A DNA stretch of 64,000 bases from Priestia megaterium. GTDB taxonomy: Bacteria; Bacillota; Bacilli; Bacillales; Bacillaceae_H. The notes below the pieces were generated by a model. The model was not told the DNA's origin and searched no databases. It saw only the letters and a list, made by a program, of their open reading frames with translations. The stretch spans positions 2,075,501 to 2,139,500 of the forward strand of contig NZ_CP023317.1 of assembly GCF_009497655.1 (NCBI RefSeq), written 5' to 3'. Below, in pieces: positions 35,278 through 44,733 of the stretch. The stretch's first letter is position 1; each line of letters begins with the position of its first letter. Made by a program: the position numbers and the translations under genes.

Positions 35278-37146
35278 TTATGAAGAATGTTTTTTTGCGT
35301 AGTGGGCAAGTGCAAGAAGAGGAAAAATATCATTGTAGCTGTGGTACTGAATATAAAATTGTCCAGGAAGACCAATTCCCGTGGGATAATGAATTTGCTG
35401 TTCTGTAAGATTTGGATTCAGTAAAAATTTAATTCCTTTTTCAACTGCTCGATCTTTTAATGGACATATTGTCATTAAAGCATCGAGAGCCCAAGCCGTT
35501 TGAGAAGGAGTGCTAAACGATAGTGGCACATATTTTTTTAAAGAAGCGCTATAGCATGATTCTCCGAATCCGCCGTCTTCTTGTTGAATGCTTTTGAGCC
35601 AATTGATGGCTTTGATGATACGCGGATCAGAAGCGGAAATTCCTACAGCACGGAGTCCAGTAATAGCGGCCCACGTTCCGTAAATGTAGCAAACACCCCA
35701 CCGGCCGTACCAGCTTCCGTTATCCAATTGATGATCAAACAGCCATTTTACTGCAGCTTTAATCGAAGGGTGGGATTTATTCATACCGGCAAAGTTTCCG
35801 AGGCACTCAAGCACTCGACCGGTTAAATCGGCAGTAGCCGGATCCGTTGCTGCGTCTTTTGCGTTTTCAAGCGGCAGATAAGTAAATAAAATAGAATCGG
35901 TATTTTTTTCAAATGCAGCAAAACCCCCGTCTTTGTTTTGCATGGACAACAGCCAGTTAATGCCCCTTTGCCAAGACTCCAAATAATCTGTATCGGTTTG
36001 CGCTCTTCTAGAAAGAGCTCTAATAGCAGCAGACGTATCGTCTAAGTCAGGGTTATTCGTATTAATATCGGAGAATCCCCAGCCTCCAGGCGCTGTATTT
36101 GGGTTATGAAACTGCCAGTCTCCAAGCTTTGTATGCTGTCTTTTCTTTAAGTAACGAGTTGTGCCTTTAATCATGGGATCTTGCTGCGGTACACCTGCTT
36201 CTTGTAGAGCGTAAGATAGCAGGGCGGTATCCCAAACGGTTGACGTGGAGTTTTCTACGTGCGTGTGACCGCTGCATGTACTAAGTAGTGAACAAATACC
36301 GTCAATTGCTTTTTGAACCACAAACGAATCTTTTTTATAGCCAAGAGCCAAAAGACCGTAAATCATAAAAAAAGTAGAGGTTGCGTAGCTGTAGAGTGTT
36401 CCATCTTTTTCAAGTCTTTCTAGCATGTAACGCTCGGCTGCTTGATAACCAAGCTTGTGGATGTAAGAAGGTAAAGAAGCCAGCTGTTTTAAATGGTCGA
36501 CTAAAAAAATAGAAGCGCGTGATTCTTGAGCAGCTTCATCCGCTTCCTGTTTCTGCTCTCTTACATCTAAATGAGAAAGAGAAGGTGTATGCCTAGAAGT
36601 AAGTGAAAATTTTTTGTTTCCAGCTACCATCATCGGGACGAAGTGAATTCTGGCATAGGTGCTTAGTTCATAAAAGTTAAGCGGTACATAGGTAGGCACG
36701 AGCAAAAGAGAAAGCGGGAGGTAAAATAGCTTTGGCCACTCGTATAAGCCGTTAACACAAAGCATCCATCTTGTGAGAAAATGAGCGCGAGAAATGCCTC
36801 CTGAATCTATAATATATCTTTCTGCTTTTCGCAAAATCCGGTCATTTTTTTGGTAATAGCCTGAATATAAAAGAGCTGTATAAGCTTGAATAGTAGCGGA
36901 TAAGTTGTGTTCTTCATCATCAAACAACGTCCAAAGACCATCTTCATTTTGAAGGGAAACGATCCGTTCGGTTAATTGTTTAATCAACACTTCTTTATCT
37001 AAATCAAAGGTGCGAAGAAGCATAATTAAAAACGCATCAGGCATAACGCCTGTTTCAAAACAGTAGCGAAATGACCCGTCATTTTTTTGTGTTGGGCGCA
37101 GATAGGCGATTCTTCGCTGAATCTCTAGCTGAACTTCCTTTAGCAA
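35278..37146 (-). CDS. sqhC: Squalene-hopene/tetraprenyl-curcumene-type terpene cyclase
   Basis: A 622-residue class II triterpene/sesquarterpene cyclase. The protonating motif is NPDLDDTSAAIRAL (DxDDT, about residue 363). QW repeats are visible, for example DGSWYGRWGVCYIYGTW, QNKDGGFAAF and QEDGGFGESCYS. TTG 37146 is chosen, six bases after AGAGGTG; a GTG at 37155 lies inside that site. B. megaterium has a cyclase of this type (BmeTC) that acts on squalene and tetraprenyl-beta-curcumene to give onoceroid/hopanoid-like products; the match in size and genus suggests the same here. No squalene synthase is adjacent. Membrane-peripheral location is expected. Confidence 0.93.
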   Translation of the reverse strand: MLKEVQLEIQRRIAYLRPTQKNDGSFRYCFETGVMPDAFLIMLLRTFDLDKEVLIKQLTERIVSLQNEDGLWTLFDDEEHNLSATIQAYTALLYSGYYQKNDRILRKAERYIIDSGGISRAHFLTRWMLCVNGLYEWPKLFYLPLSLLLVPTYVPLNFYELSTYARIHFVPMMVAGNKKFSLTSRHTPSLSHLDVREQKQEADEAAQESRASIFLVDHLKQLASLPSYIHKLGYQAAERYMLERLEKDGTLYSYATSTFFMIYGLLALGYKKDSFVVQKAIDGICSLLSTCSGHTHVENSTSTVWDTALLSYALQEAGVPQQDPMIKGTTRYLKKRQHTKLGDWQFHNPNTAPGGWGFSDINTNNPDLDDTSAAIRALSRRAQTDTDYLESWQRGINWLLSMQNKDGGFAAFEKNTDSILFTYLPLENAKDAATDPATADLTGRVLECLGNFAGMNKSHPSIKAAVKWLFDHQLDNGSWYGRWGVCYIYGTWAAITGLRAVGISASDPRIIKAINWLKSIQQEDGGFGESCYSASLKKYVPLSFSTPSQTAWALDALMTICPLKDRAVEKGIKFLLNPNLTEQQIHYPTGIGLPGQFYIQYHSYNDIFPLLALAHYAKKHSS

Positions 37147-37297
37147 TATGATCACCTCTTATGATAATGCTTTTCAATCTTTCGACCTGTTTCTTTATAA
37201 CTGTATTCAAAGGAAGAGCGTTCTATGAGAGGAGAAAGTTGCAAAGAATAGAGCGCTTGCTGCACAATAAAGGTACTGGAAAATTGGAGTGATAGAA

Positions 37298-38338
37298 GTG
37301 AAAGAAATACAGGTAGAAGTTATTCAAGGGCGAGGCTCTTACCGAGAGCTTGGTAAAATGCAAGGGGAATCACATAAAGGAACAAAGCTGTTTGAAAATC
37401 ATCAAAAAAGAAGAAAACGTTCATTACGAAGCTATCAAACGATAGCAAAAGAAGCTCGTCATTATTACGACTTATTTGCTCCCGGACTGTGGGACGAGCT
37501 ATTGGGCTTAGCAGAAGGCTTAGATTGGCCTCTTGAAGACGTCATACATGAGTACAGCGGGTATCAGCAAGAGTGGAAGAAAACGGGATGTTCTGCTCTT
37601 ATGCAGCACGGTGTGTATGTGCGGAATTACGATTATCATCCGAAAACGTACGAAGGTCGATTTTTGCTTTTTCAGCCAAATGAAGGATATGCAAGCGTCG
37701 GGTTTGGAACAAGAATGATTGGGCGAATGGATGGAATGAACGAAAAAGGATTAGCAATTGGCTATCATTTTGTTAATCGCCGCCGTCAAACGAACGGATT
37801 TATTTGCTGTACGCTTGCTCGGTTTATTTTAGAAACATGTGAAACGACAGAAGAGGCTGTTGCTATTTTAGAAAGGGCACCGCACCGTCATGCGTTTAAT
37901 TATTCCATTTACGACCGCAGCGGACAGGGAGCAGTAGTCGAAGCATCTGGACGAGGCGTTCATGTACAAAGAGGAACGATGATGGGGTGTACGAACCATT
38001 TTAATCAGCTGGTCGAAGAAAATCGTCATCATTTGGTAGAGTCAAAGGAAAGGCTCGATCATATTCGAGATCATATTGAAAAAAAGCTATCGCCTCTTGA
38101 AGCTTTTTCTTTATTTAATGAAGGTGAATACGGTATTTTTAAAGAAGATTACCGGAATTCTGCTGGAACGCTTCATACAGTGGCATATGTACCGGAGACG
38201 CTGCAAGTCATTGTGGGAATTGGACGAAAAGCAAAACCTCTTATTTTCTCGTTTGAGGATTGGGTGAAAGGAGAACAATTAACTATAACGAAAATAAAAG
38301 GAACGGTAAATACAGACGAACCATTTCCGTTTCAGTAA
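37298..38338 (+). CDS. C45-type NTN hydrolase / acyl-CoA:6-APA acyltransferase family protein
   Basis: A 346-residue protein starting at GTG 37298, eight bases after GGAG; GTG 37289 is too close. The sequence matches the AAT/peptidase C45 family: RELGKMQGESHKG near the N-terminus, then KTGCSALMQHGVYVRNYDYH, where Cys after Gly is the expected autocatalytic N-terminal nucleophile (about residue 103). RMDGMNEKGLAIGYHFVNRR and ALNT-like MGCTNHF follow. These enzymes cleave or transfer acyl groups on amides; most bacterial substrates are unknown. It is divergent from sqhC and is followed 11 bases later by nnr. Confidence 0.87.
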   Translation: MKEIQVEVIQGRGSYRELGKMQGESHKGTKLFENHQKRRKRSLRSYQTIAKEARHYYDLFAPGLWDELLGLAEGLDWPLEDVIHEYSGYQQEWKKTGCSALMQHGVYVRNYDYHPKTYEGRFLLFQPNEGYASVGFGTRMIGRMDGMNEKGLAIGYHFVNRRRQTNGFICCTLARFILETCETTEEAVAILERAPHRHAFNYSIYDRSGQGAVVEASGRGVHVQRGTMMGCTNHFNQLVEENRHHLVESKERLDHIRDHIEKKLSPLEAFSLFNEGEYGIFKEDYRNSAGTLHTVAYVPETLQVIVGIGRKAKPLIFSFEDWVKGEQLTITKIKGTVNTDEPFPFQ

Positions 38339-38349
38339 GGAGCAGCATA

Positions 38350-39852
38350 ATGAGAATTGTAACGAATCAAGAGATGTATCAAGTAGATGATTATATGACG
38401 AATACAATTGGGATGAGTGAAGAGTCCCTTATGGAAAATGCCGGACAGGCTGCTGCAAACGCGCTGAGTGAGCGAATCGAAAAATATGAAAAAATAGGGC
38501 TGCTTATAGGAACGGGAAACAACGGAGGAGACGGCTTTGTTATTGCCCGTGCTTTGAAGTCAAAAGGCTATGAAGTTGACGTCTGGGTAGTTCCTGCACG
38601 GGAGAAAATAAAAGGCGCAGCTAAAAAAGCCATGATCATCTATGAAAATGCTGAATTCGCGTGGCAATCGGCGGGAGACAACTTCTCTGTAAAAAAGTAT
38701 ACGGTCCTTATTGATTGTTTATTAGGTATAGGCGTAAAAGGCAGCATCAAATCTCCTTATGATAACATTATAAAAAAAATAAACGACTCTAAGGCTTACA
38801 TATACAGCATCGATGTCCCAAGTGGAGTAATGGAACAGAAGCAAGAGCTTACGGTACGTGCAGATGCTACGATTACGCTTCAGCAGCCAAAGATCACGGC
38901 ATTTACATACCCGAGCAAAGAAAGCTATGGTGAATTGATTGTAGTAGATATCGGTATCCCACCGCTAGCAATTGGAAAAAGCTCATCCCTTAAAGAGGTA
39001 TGGTCAACTCAGCATATTAAACAATCTTTTCCCATTCGGAATGCTTCGTCCAATAAAGGTACACATGGAAAAGGAATCGTAATAGGAGGTTCACTTCAAA
39101 CACCCGGAGCGCCGATGCTAACGTCAAAAGCAGCACTCACAAGCGGAGCAGGGCTCTTAACGCTTGCGCTTCCGAATGATATTCATGCGATTGCAGCTGC
39201 TCACATGTTAGAAGTGATGTATAAGCCATGCCCAAGCAAAGATGGCTTTTTTGCAGGCGAGATTCCTTTAGAAGAAGCAAAGTACGATGCAATTGCAGTT
39301 GGACCAGGGCTTGGGAGAACGGAAGAAACAAAGAAAGTTGTCGAACAAGTACTTCAACAGCCCGTTTCTGTTGTAATCGACGCAGATGCTCTTTTTCATC
39401 TGCCGGATTTGATGAAAGAAGTAAAAGAAAGAGAACACGCAACGATTTTAACACCTCATCCCGGAGAAATGGCTAGACTCGTGGATACAACAATCGCAGA
39501 AGTAGAAGCAAATCGATTTTCGATATCTAGCCAATACGCAGTGGAAAATGGTGTGTATCTTGTATTAAAAGGCCCAAACACGATCGTTACAACGCCGGAT
39601 GGAAAACAATACGTAAATACCACTGGAAACGCAGGACTTGCAAAAGGTGGAACGGGTGACACGTTAACCGGAATCATCCTCGCTTTTATTATGCAGCATG
39701 ATTCTCTTCAAGAAGCAATCAGCAATGCGGTATATGTTCATGGAAAAGCAGCGGATGTGCTGCTCGATCAGGGGCATACAATGATAGATATGTTAGCAAG
39801 TGACGTTATTTCTGCACTTCCGGCAGTCTTCGGGCAGCTGAATGAGAAGTGA
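38350..39852 (+). CDS. nnr: Bifunctional NAD(P)HX epimerase / ADP-dependent NAD(P)HX dehydratase
   Basis: A 500-residue fusion that repairs hydrated NAD(P)H. Residues 1-215 are the YjeF-N epimerase domain: QEMYQVDDYM, LMENAGQAAANAL, GTGNNGGDGFVIARAL and SIDVPSGV. Residues about 220-500 are the ribokinase-like dehydratase: GKGIVIGGSLQTPGAPMLTS, AVGPGLGRTEETK, VIDADALF, LTPHPGEMARL and AGLAKGGTGDTLTGIILAF. ATG 38350 has AAGGAG; the longer frame to 38260 overlaps the previous gene. The fused form is normal in many bacteria. It is cotranscribed with the C45 gene. It adds to the window's several cofactor-maintenance genes. Confidence 0.96.
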   Translation: MRIVTNQEMYQVDDYMTNTIGMSEESLMENAGQAAANALSERIEKYEKIGLLIGTGNNGGDGFVIARALKSKGYEVDVWVVPAREKIKGAAKKAMIIYENAEFAWQSAGDNFSVKKYTVLIDCLLGIGVKGSIKSPYDNIIKKINDSKAYIYSIDVPSGVMEQKQELTVRADATITLQQPKITAFTYPSKESYGELIVVDIGIPPLAIGKSSSLKEVWSTQHIKQSFPIRNASSNKGTHGKGIVIGGSLQTPGAPMLTSKAALTSGAGLLTLALPNDIHAIAAAHMLEVMYKPCPSKDGFFAGEIPLEEAKYDAIAVGPGLGRTEETKKVVEQVLQQPVSVVIDADALFHLPDLMKEVKEREHATILTPHPGEMARLVDTTIAEVEANRFSISSQYAVENGVYLVLKGPNTIVTTPDGKQYVNTTGNAGLAKGGTGDTLTGIILAFIMQHDSLQEAISNAVYVHGKAADVLLDQGHTMIDMLASDVISALPAVFGQLNEK

Positions 39853-39965
39853 TTTCTTCTGGATTATTAAAATTTGTTGACAAAATCCTTCAAAAAGTTG
39901 TCAAAACTCTGTGTAAATGATAACGTTATTTTACGTAAGATTTTACATAGAAAGAAAGTGATGTT

Positions 39966-40244
39966 GTGTACTACTCAATGAGACCAAGAGGCATTCATTT
40001 AGCTGTGCCTACACTTTTCTTCCTTATTACAGTCGTGTTATTTGCGATGATGCAGTTTGGTTTTTATTTGGATTCCAGCATTCTTCGTAAAATTTGGGTC
40101 ATCATTATGGCTTTATTGCCCATTGCTGGACTAATCACGGCTATTAAAGGTAGAAGAGGAAGCGCAAAGCCGTGGTTAATTATAGGAAACGTGATTCTTA
40201 TTTTAACCGTTACAATAATGAGCGTACAGGCTATTATTTATTAA
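39966..40244 (+). CDS. Small three-helix membrane protein, unknown
   Basis: A 92-residue protein from GTG 39966, with only a weak Shine-Dalgarno (AAAGTGAT). It has three hydrophobic segments: LAVPTLFFLITVVLFAMMQF, IWVIIMALLPIAGLITAI, and WLIIGNVILILTVTIMSVQA. The last two are separated by a short basic loop, KGRRGSAKP. The pattern recalls YczE/DUF-type small Bacillus membrane proteins, but no family is assigned. Upstream is TTGACA near 39875 and a cre-like TGATAACGTTATTT near 39917. It ends at a strong terminator. Confidence 0.65.
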   Translation: MYYSMRPRGIHLAVPTLFFLITVVLFAMMQFGFYLDSSILRKIWVIIMALLPIAGLITAIKGRRGSAKPWLIIGNVILILTVTIMSVQAIIY

Positions 40245-40246
40245 AC

Positions 40247-40285
40247 AAAAAAACGTGTTCGCCAAACAGGCGGACACGTTTTTAT
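40247..40285 (+). terminator. Bidirectional rho-independent terminator
   Basis: Stem AAACGTGTTCGCC / GGCGGACACGTTT (one wobble) with A and T runs, between convergent genes. Confidence 0.9.
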
Positions 40286-40311
40286 TAGGAAGAAGAAAAG
40301 AGCTGTTTCGC

Positions 40312-40968
40312 TTATTCTTGCATCGCGGCATTTATTCCTTCTTTTCTAACTTCTAGCATATGAGTAGCTTTTTTATCAATACCTTTAGCTGTATCGGAAG
40401 AAATGACGCCTACGCTGCTTAAGTCATAGGCAAGACTTGTAACAAGCAGCTGCTCTCTTTGTGCGAGTGTGCCGTATGTAAGTGCAGCAGTTTTAGCTTG
40501 AATGCCACTCATATTTAATTCATCAGTAGAAGAAGCTGCTTCTTTTTTTGCGGCTATTGCTTCTTGATAAAGAGAATCATATCCTCCAAACCCTACTTGG
40601 GCAATTAGAAAGTTATAAATGTCATCGGCCGATTTTTTCGAAGGCTGAGAAAAAGCTCTTTGAAATTTATTGCGCGGTAAAAAGTTTAGTGCCGTCTGTC
40701 TTCCGTCTTCATAAATTTTTTCTTGTATTTCTTTAGTAGCTTTTTCGTCATTTTTTTTCTGTGCTGCATCTAGCTGTTTGCGATATTTTTGAATAATGAC
40801 TCCGTCCTGCTGATTGTTTCCCTCTTTGAAAGTAGCTGCGGCTTGTGGAACATCTGACGTTGCTAGCGTCTCAGCGGCGTTCTCTGAAGAAGAAAAGACC
40901 GTATTTTTGACAAAAATAAGTGCAAAGATCAGCAAAATAAACCATAAAAACCTAAATTTCTTAAACAA
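40312..40968 (-). CDS. Membrane-anchored or secreted protein of unknown function
   Basis: A 218-residue protein from TTG 40968, six bases after AGAGGTG; the GTG inside that site is less likely. Residues 1-24 are a signal peptide or anchor (FLWFILLIFALIFVKNTVF) without a lipobox. The exported part is polar, with Lys/Glu-rich helices (YRKQLDAAQKKNDEKATKEI) and an Ala-rich C-terminal half (LYQEAIAAKKEAASS, SGIQAKTAALTYG). No catalytic motif or family was recognised. It is monocistronic. Confidence 0.75.
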   Translation of the reverse strand: MFKKFRFLWFILLIFALIFVKNTVFSSSENAAETLATSDVPQAAATFKEGNNQQDGVIIQKYRKQLDAAQKKNDEKATKEIQEKIYEDGRQTALNFLPRNKFQRAFSQPSKKSADDIYNFLIAQVGFGGYDSLYQEAIAAKKEAASSTDELNMSGIQAKTAALTYGTLAQREQLLVTSLAYDLSSVGVISSDTAKGIDKKATHMLEVRKEGINAAMQE

Positions 40969-41140
40969 AACGTTCACCTCTGTATAATATTTCTAATTAT
41001 GTAAAACAACATCGATCAGTATACAACAATTTTAGTGTCTTTTTACACATTTACCTAAAAATAAGAAAATAGTAAGAGGTGGTTTTATTAATCTAATAGA
41101 TATATAAGTTTATTGTTATAGTTCTAAAGAAACCATTGAT

Positions 41141-41914
41141 CTATTTGTACTGATTTACATAGTCGAATATGTTTTTGCTAATAAGGCTTAAAGTGACAAG
41201 AATAAAAAGCGTTCGGACGTACGTCACGCCTTTTGATAAAGCGACGTTTGATCCAACGAAAGAACCCACGATCATCGCAAACCCCATAATTAATCCGTAA
41301 GAAAATACAACAGAATCAAAATACAGAAATACAAGCAAAGCACCTAAATTACTGCCGAAATTTAAAAATTTTGCGCTGCCTGCTGACTGCAGGAAATCAA
41401 ATCCCATAAATAAAAAAGCAAATAAAATAAATGAACCTGTGCCTGCTCCTAAAAATCCATCGTAAAAGCCAATAATAAAAATAAGTGCAGTAAAGAAAAT
41501 AAGTTTCTTAATAGACAGCGGCTTATACGTGGACGTGGTGCCCCAGTTTTTTTTGAAGATTGTATAAATAGCAACTAAAACAAGGAGAATCAAAATAACA
41601 GGTTTCAAAAAAGCAGAGGATAGAAAATGAACGGTGATTGAACCTCCCAAAGAGCCAATAAATACAAAAGGAAACCATTTACCCACAACGCGAAAATCGA
41701 CTTTTCCGGATTTGACAAATCGAATGGTACTCGTTAATACGCCCATCGTTCCAGCTAATTTATTTGTAGCTAAGGCAGCAGCGGGCGGCAGGCCTAAAAA
41801 TAAAAGAGCGGGTGTAGAAATTAAACCGCCTCCGCCCACTACGGAGTCAATGAATGCAGCTAAAAAACCAAAGAGTAAAAGCAAAAGAACAATCTGTAAA
41901 CTTAATTCTTCCAT
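41141..41914 (-). CDS. TSUP (TauE/SafE) family sulfite/sulfur-anion exporter
   Basis: A 257-residue protein with about eight helices. The TSUP signature is visible in both halves: GFLAAFIDSVVGGGGLISTP near the N-terminus and FIIGFYDGFLGAGTGSFILF near residue 150. LATNKLAGTMGVLTSTIRF is also typical. AGGAAGGTG precedes ATG. Family members move sulfite, sulfoacetate or related anions; the substrate is unassigned. A TrmB-type regulator gene diverges from it, and the 126-base spacer holds a palindrome that could control both. Confidence 0.9.
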   Translation of the reverse strand: MEELSLQIVLLLLLFGFLAAFIDSVVGGGGLISTPALLFLGLPPAAALATNKLAGTMGVLTSTIRFVKSGKVDFRVVGKWFPFVFIGSLGGSITVHFLSSAFLKPVILILLVLVAIYTIFKKNWGTTSTYKPLSIKKLIFFTALIFIIGFYDGFLGAGTGSFILFAFLFMGFDFLQSAGSAKFLNFGSNLGALLVFLYFDSVVFSYGLIMGFAMIVGSFVGSNVALSKGVTYVRTLFILVTLSLISKNIFDYVNQYK

Positions 41915-41943
41915 AAAGCACCTTCCTCATGTCATAATATATA

Positions 41944-41971
41944 TATAGTGACTACTTAAATAGTAACTATA
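41944..41971 (+). promoter_or_regulatory. Palindromic operator between TSUP exporter and TrmB-type regulator
   Basis: TATAGTGACTA (41944-41954), a 6-base spacer, then TAGTAACTATA (41961-41971), an inverted repeat with one mismatch. It lies in the middle of the divergent promoter region. Confidence 0.65.
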
Positions 41972-42040
41972 TAAAAAGCAGTTGTAAATATGTAAATGAT
42001 GAAAATTTCAAATAACTTAAAAAACAGGGAGGTTTCCTTT

Positions 42041-42808
42041 ATGGAAAATATTATTCAGCAGCTGCAGTCGCTTGGATTTAATCAGTATGAATCAAAAGTA
42101 TACGTGACGCTTGTCAAAAAAGGATCTTCCACTGCTTATAGCATTAGTAAACATTCAGGTGTGCCAAGAGCGCGTGTATACGATATTTTACAAACACTAG
42201 AGGAAAAAGGCATGGTGTTAAAAGAAGAGAGTAATGATGGCACCCAGTACACGTCGCTGCCCGTCGATGCTTTTTTGCATTCGCTGCAGAAAAAATGGAA
42301 CGAAACGTATGAAGACGTTAGCGAAACGCTTAAACGTCTTGAAGCTGCAGAGTCTATAGAAGAAAGCCGGGTTATGACGATGAGAGGAGAAACAGCCATT
42401 CTTGCTTTTTGTGAGTCGCTATTGTTAAAAGCAAAAAATAAAATTGTCATCTCGCTTTGGCCTGATATTTATAATGAGTTGAAGCTTCTTTTATTACAGC
42501 TAAGGGAGAGTGTCACACTAAAAGGAATTGTGTTTGAACAAGATGAAGCGATGGAGGAATTTGACCGGCACCGCCATACAAGCTATACCGAAAATATTGG
42601 GAATCAAAACTGGTTTATTATATCTGTTGACAGCAGTGAAATGATTTATGGTCATAAAGAAATGGCTTACTATACCAATAACGGAGTTAACATTAATTTA
42701 CTTGAAAACTATATTTGGCATGATATCCTCGTTAACAGACTTGTAGAAAAAAGTGATCGAGAAATGGACAGGTGGATCGAAAGGGAAAGAGAAAGCTTTT
42801 TTGCGTAG
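42041..42808 (+). CDS. TrmB-family transcriptional regulator
   Basis: A 255-residue protein. ATG 42041 follows GGGAGG; the frame upstream to 41996 is unsupported. Residues 1-75 carry the TrmB winged helix: LQSLGFNQYESKVYVTLVKK, then KHSGVPRARVYDILQTLEEK. A coiled-coil stretch (about 85-115) precedes a C-terminal phospholipase D-like sensor part containing KNKIVISLWPDIYNELK. This matches the TrmB type of B. subtilis (for example YrhO). Divergence from the TSUP gene and the intervening palindrome suggest that it regulates the exporter. The effector is unknown. Confidence 0.9.
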   Translation: MENIIQQLQSLGFNQYESKVYVTLVKKGSSTAYSISKHSGVPRARVYDILQTLEEKGMVLKEESNDGTQYTSLPVDAFLHSLQKKWNETYEDVSETLKRLEAAESIEESRVMTMRGETAILAFCESLLLKAKNKIVISLWPDIYNELKLLLLQLRESVTLKGIVFEQDEAMEEFDRHRHTSYTENIGNQNWFIISVDSSEMIYGHKEMAYYTNNGVNINLLENYIWHDILVNRLVEKSDREMDRWIERERESFFA

Positions 42809-42811
42809 AAA

Positions 42812-43162
42812 AGAGACTTAGACATAACGAAATCACTTCCATCGAAAGACGAACAAACGGGATAAATGATCTAGTATGAATGGCTTGTTACATCGCAGTT
42901 AATTTCCGTGCAAGGCTTCGCTTTCCGCGGGCGGACGATGAGCCTCCTCGTCGCTTACGCGCCTGTGGGTTCTCATCTGTTCCGCTTTTCCCGCAGGAGT
43001 CTTCGCCTTGCCCTCCAATTAACTGCTGGAAGCAGCCACCATGCATGAAAGCTACGTTCACTTTACCAACAGAAAAATCCGAACAAAGTTGATGCTCCAT
43101 TAAGAGTCTCAAGTCCTCGTTCGGATCTTCCTTCAATCAAAATATTTTTGTTACAGCCTCTT
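42812..43162 (-). repeat. Dispersed intergenic repeat, copy B (long form, inverted)
   Basis: Reverse-orientation copy of the element at 35010 and 44734. On the minus strand it starts GAGGCTGTAACAAAA, has a terminator-like ATCCGAAC / GTTCGGAT hairpin, and a core of about 127 bases closed by GCAGTTAATT / AATTAACTGC (42895-43027). It includes the middle module with GCGTAAGCGACGAGGAGGCT found in copy C but not A. It fills the whole spacer between the TrmB-type gene and the convergent azoreductase gene. Confidence 0.87.
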
Positions 43163-43166
43163 TATA

Positions 43167-43793
43167 TTAAAAAGTTTGGGCAAGTTTTTTTGCTTCAGCT
43201 ATTCCTTTTTCTTTAATTTCTTGGGCTTTATCTGGCATTGCATTATGCCCTTCCACAAAAATGCCGTCTAACGAAGGTACTCCGAAGAAATTCATCATAA
43301 TTCCAATATAGCGATGCCCCATTTCCATATCAGCTGCAGGACCTTCAGAATAAATGCCTCCGCGTGCTTGAATATGAAGCGCTTTTTTATCTGTTAATAG
43401 TCCAACCGGACCTTCGGCCGTGTATTTAAATGACTTACCCGCTACGGCTACAGAGTCTAAATAAGCTTTCATAACCGGTGGAAACGAAAAGTTCCACATA
43501 GGCGTTACAAAAACATATTTGTCCGCTCCTACAAACTGTTCGCTCAATTCTGCAAGGCGATTGACCTTTTCCTGTTCATGAGAAGAGAGTTCCGAGCCAG
43601 ACTGAAGTTTGCCCCAGCCGCTAAATACATCTGCATCAATATGAGGGATATTTTCTTTATAAAGGTCAATATGTACAACTTCGTCACTTGAATTGTGCTC
43701 TTTGTAAGCATCGATAAATGCTTTTCCAGTTGCCATACTGAATGATTGAGACTCATCGTGAGGATGAGCTGTAATATAAAGTACTTTTGCCAC
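43167..43793 (-). CDS. azoR: FMN-dependent NADH-azoreductase
   Basis: A 208-residue flavodoxin-fold quinone/azo reductase, starting at GTG 43793 after AAAGAGATG. FMN-binding segments are visible: [20 protein letters not shown] (residues 7-26), [20 protein letters not shown] and [12 protein letters not shown]. The length is typical of AzoR (about 200-211). These enzymes reduce quinones and azo dyes using two electrons from NADH and are often induced by thiol-reactive electrophiles. It is monocistronic, with repeat copy B directly downstream. Confidence 0.94.
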   Translation of the reverse strand: MAKVLYITAHPHDESQSFSMATGKAFIDAYKEHNSSDEVVHIDLYKENIPHIDADVFSGWGKLQSGSELSSHEQEKVNRLAELSEQFVGADKYVFVTPMWNFSFPPVMKAYLDSVAVAGKSFKYTAEGPVGLLTDKKALHIQARGGIYSEGPAADMEMGHRYIGIMMNFFGVPSLDGIFVEGHNAMPDKAQEIKEKGIAEAKKLAQTF

Positions 43794-43991
43794 GTTTTAT
43801 CATCTCTTTCTTGTTTGAAATAATGTACTGTCTTATCGTTATCACTCCCATAAAAAACTATACGCGCTTTGTCAGGTAAGCTAAAAAAGAGCGTAAGAAA
43901 GGGACGTCTATATAGAAAATAATGGTATAATGAATGTTTGAATATTTACATAACAAGTATGTGTAACAGAAAGTAGATAAGAGGTGTAGAG

Positions 43992-44711
43992 ATGAAAGAA
44001 AAATGGGTAATCGTCACGGGTGCAGGTGCTGGAATTGGCAAAGAAATTGTAAAAGAGTGTGTGTTGAAGTGCTATTCAGTTATTGCTTGTGATAGTAATG
44101 AAGGAGCTTTGAAACAGCTAGCTGAAGATACGAAAGGTCATATTGAAACGTATGTAATAGATGTTAAAGAAGGGAAGGGCGTAAGAAATCTTTTCTATCA
44201 AATAAAAGATAAAAATTTATATGGATTAGTTAATAATGCAGGCGTGTATTTAGGGAAAAATTTATTGGATTATGAAGAAAAGGAAATAGATTTTGTGATG
44301 GACATTAATATTAAAGGATATATTTATTTCTCCAAATACTTTGGCGAATTATTAATGGAAAAGGAAACAGAAGGAGCAATTATTAATATATCGTCCGTAT
44401 CAGGAATGGAAGGAAGCTCCGATGCTATATATGGAATGTCTAAAGCAGCGATATTAGGATTAACCAAAAGCTGTGCAATGAATTTTTCTCCTTATATCCG
44501 TGTGAATGCCGTAGCACCTACAATGGTAAATACCGATATGATGAAAAATATTCCAGAGTGGCGCAAAAATGAATACATCGATCATCAGCTGATTCCAAGC
44601 TTTGTTACGACTCAAGACGTGGCAGATACCGTTCTTTTTTTACTGAGTCCTCAAGCAAAACATTATACAGGAGCTACCTTTGATTTAAATAGCGGATGTT
44701 ATTTACGATAA
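43992..44711 (+). CDS. Short-chain dehydrogenase/reductase
   Basis: A 239-residue classical SDR. The cofactor motif is TGAGAGIGKEIV (residues 9-20), followed by NNAGVYLG, the active-site Ser in NISSVSGMEG, and the catalytic YGMSKAAILGLTKS (Tyr/Lys, about 152-156). Asp at the end of strand 2 (IACDSNEG) suggests NAD(H) preference. AAGAGGTGTAGAG precedes ATG, and a TATAAT lies about 65 bases upstream. The substrate is not identifiable. It is monocistronic and is followed by repeat copy C. Confidence 0.92.
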   Translation: MKEKWVIVTGAGAGIGKEIVKECVLKCYSVIACDSNEGALKQLAEDTKGHIETYVIDVKEGKGVRNLFYQIKDKNLYGLVNNAGVYLGKNLLDYEEKEIDFVMDINIKGYIYFSKYFGELLMEKETEGAIINISSVSGMEGSSDAIYGMSKAAILGLTKSCAMNFSPYIRVNAVAPTMVNTDMMKNIPEWRKNEYIDHQLIPSFVTTQDVADTVLFLLSPQAKHYTGATFDLNSGCYLR

Positions 44712-44733
44712 ATTATCTTTTAAACGAGTAATC

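Noticed and set aside
39900-39965. cre site before the 92-residue membrane protein
   Set aside because: TGATAACGTTATTT resembles cre but has two mismatches, and no sugar gene follows. Mentioned only in the gene entry.
42880-43136. Reading frames across repeat copy B
   Set aside because: They are not conserved in copies A and C, and low-complexity translation reflects the hairpin core.
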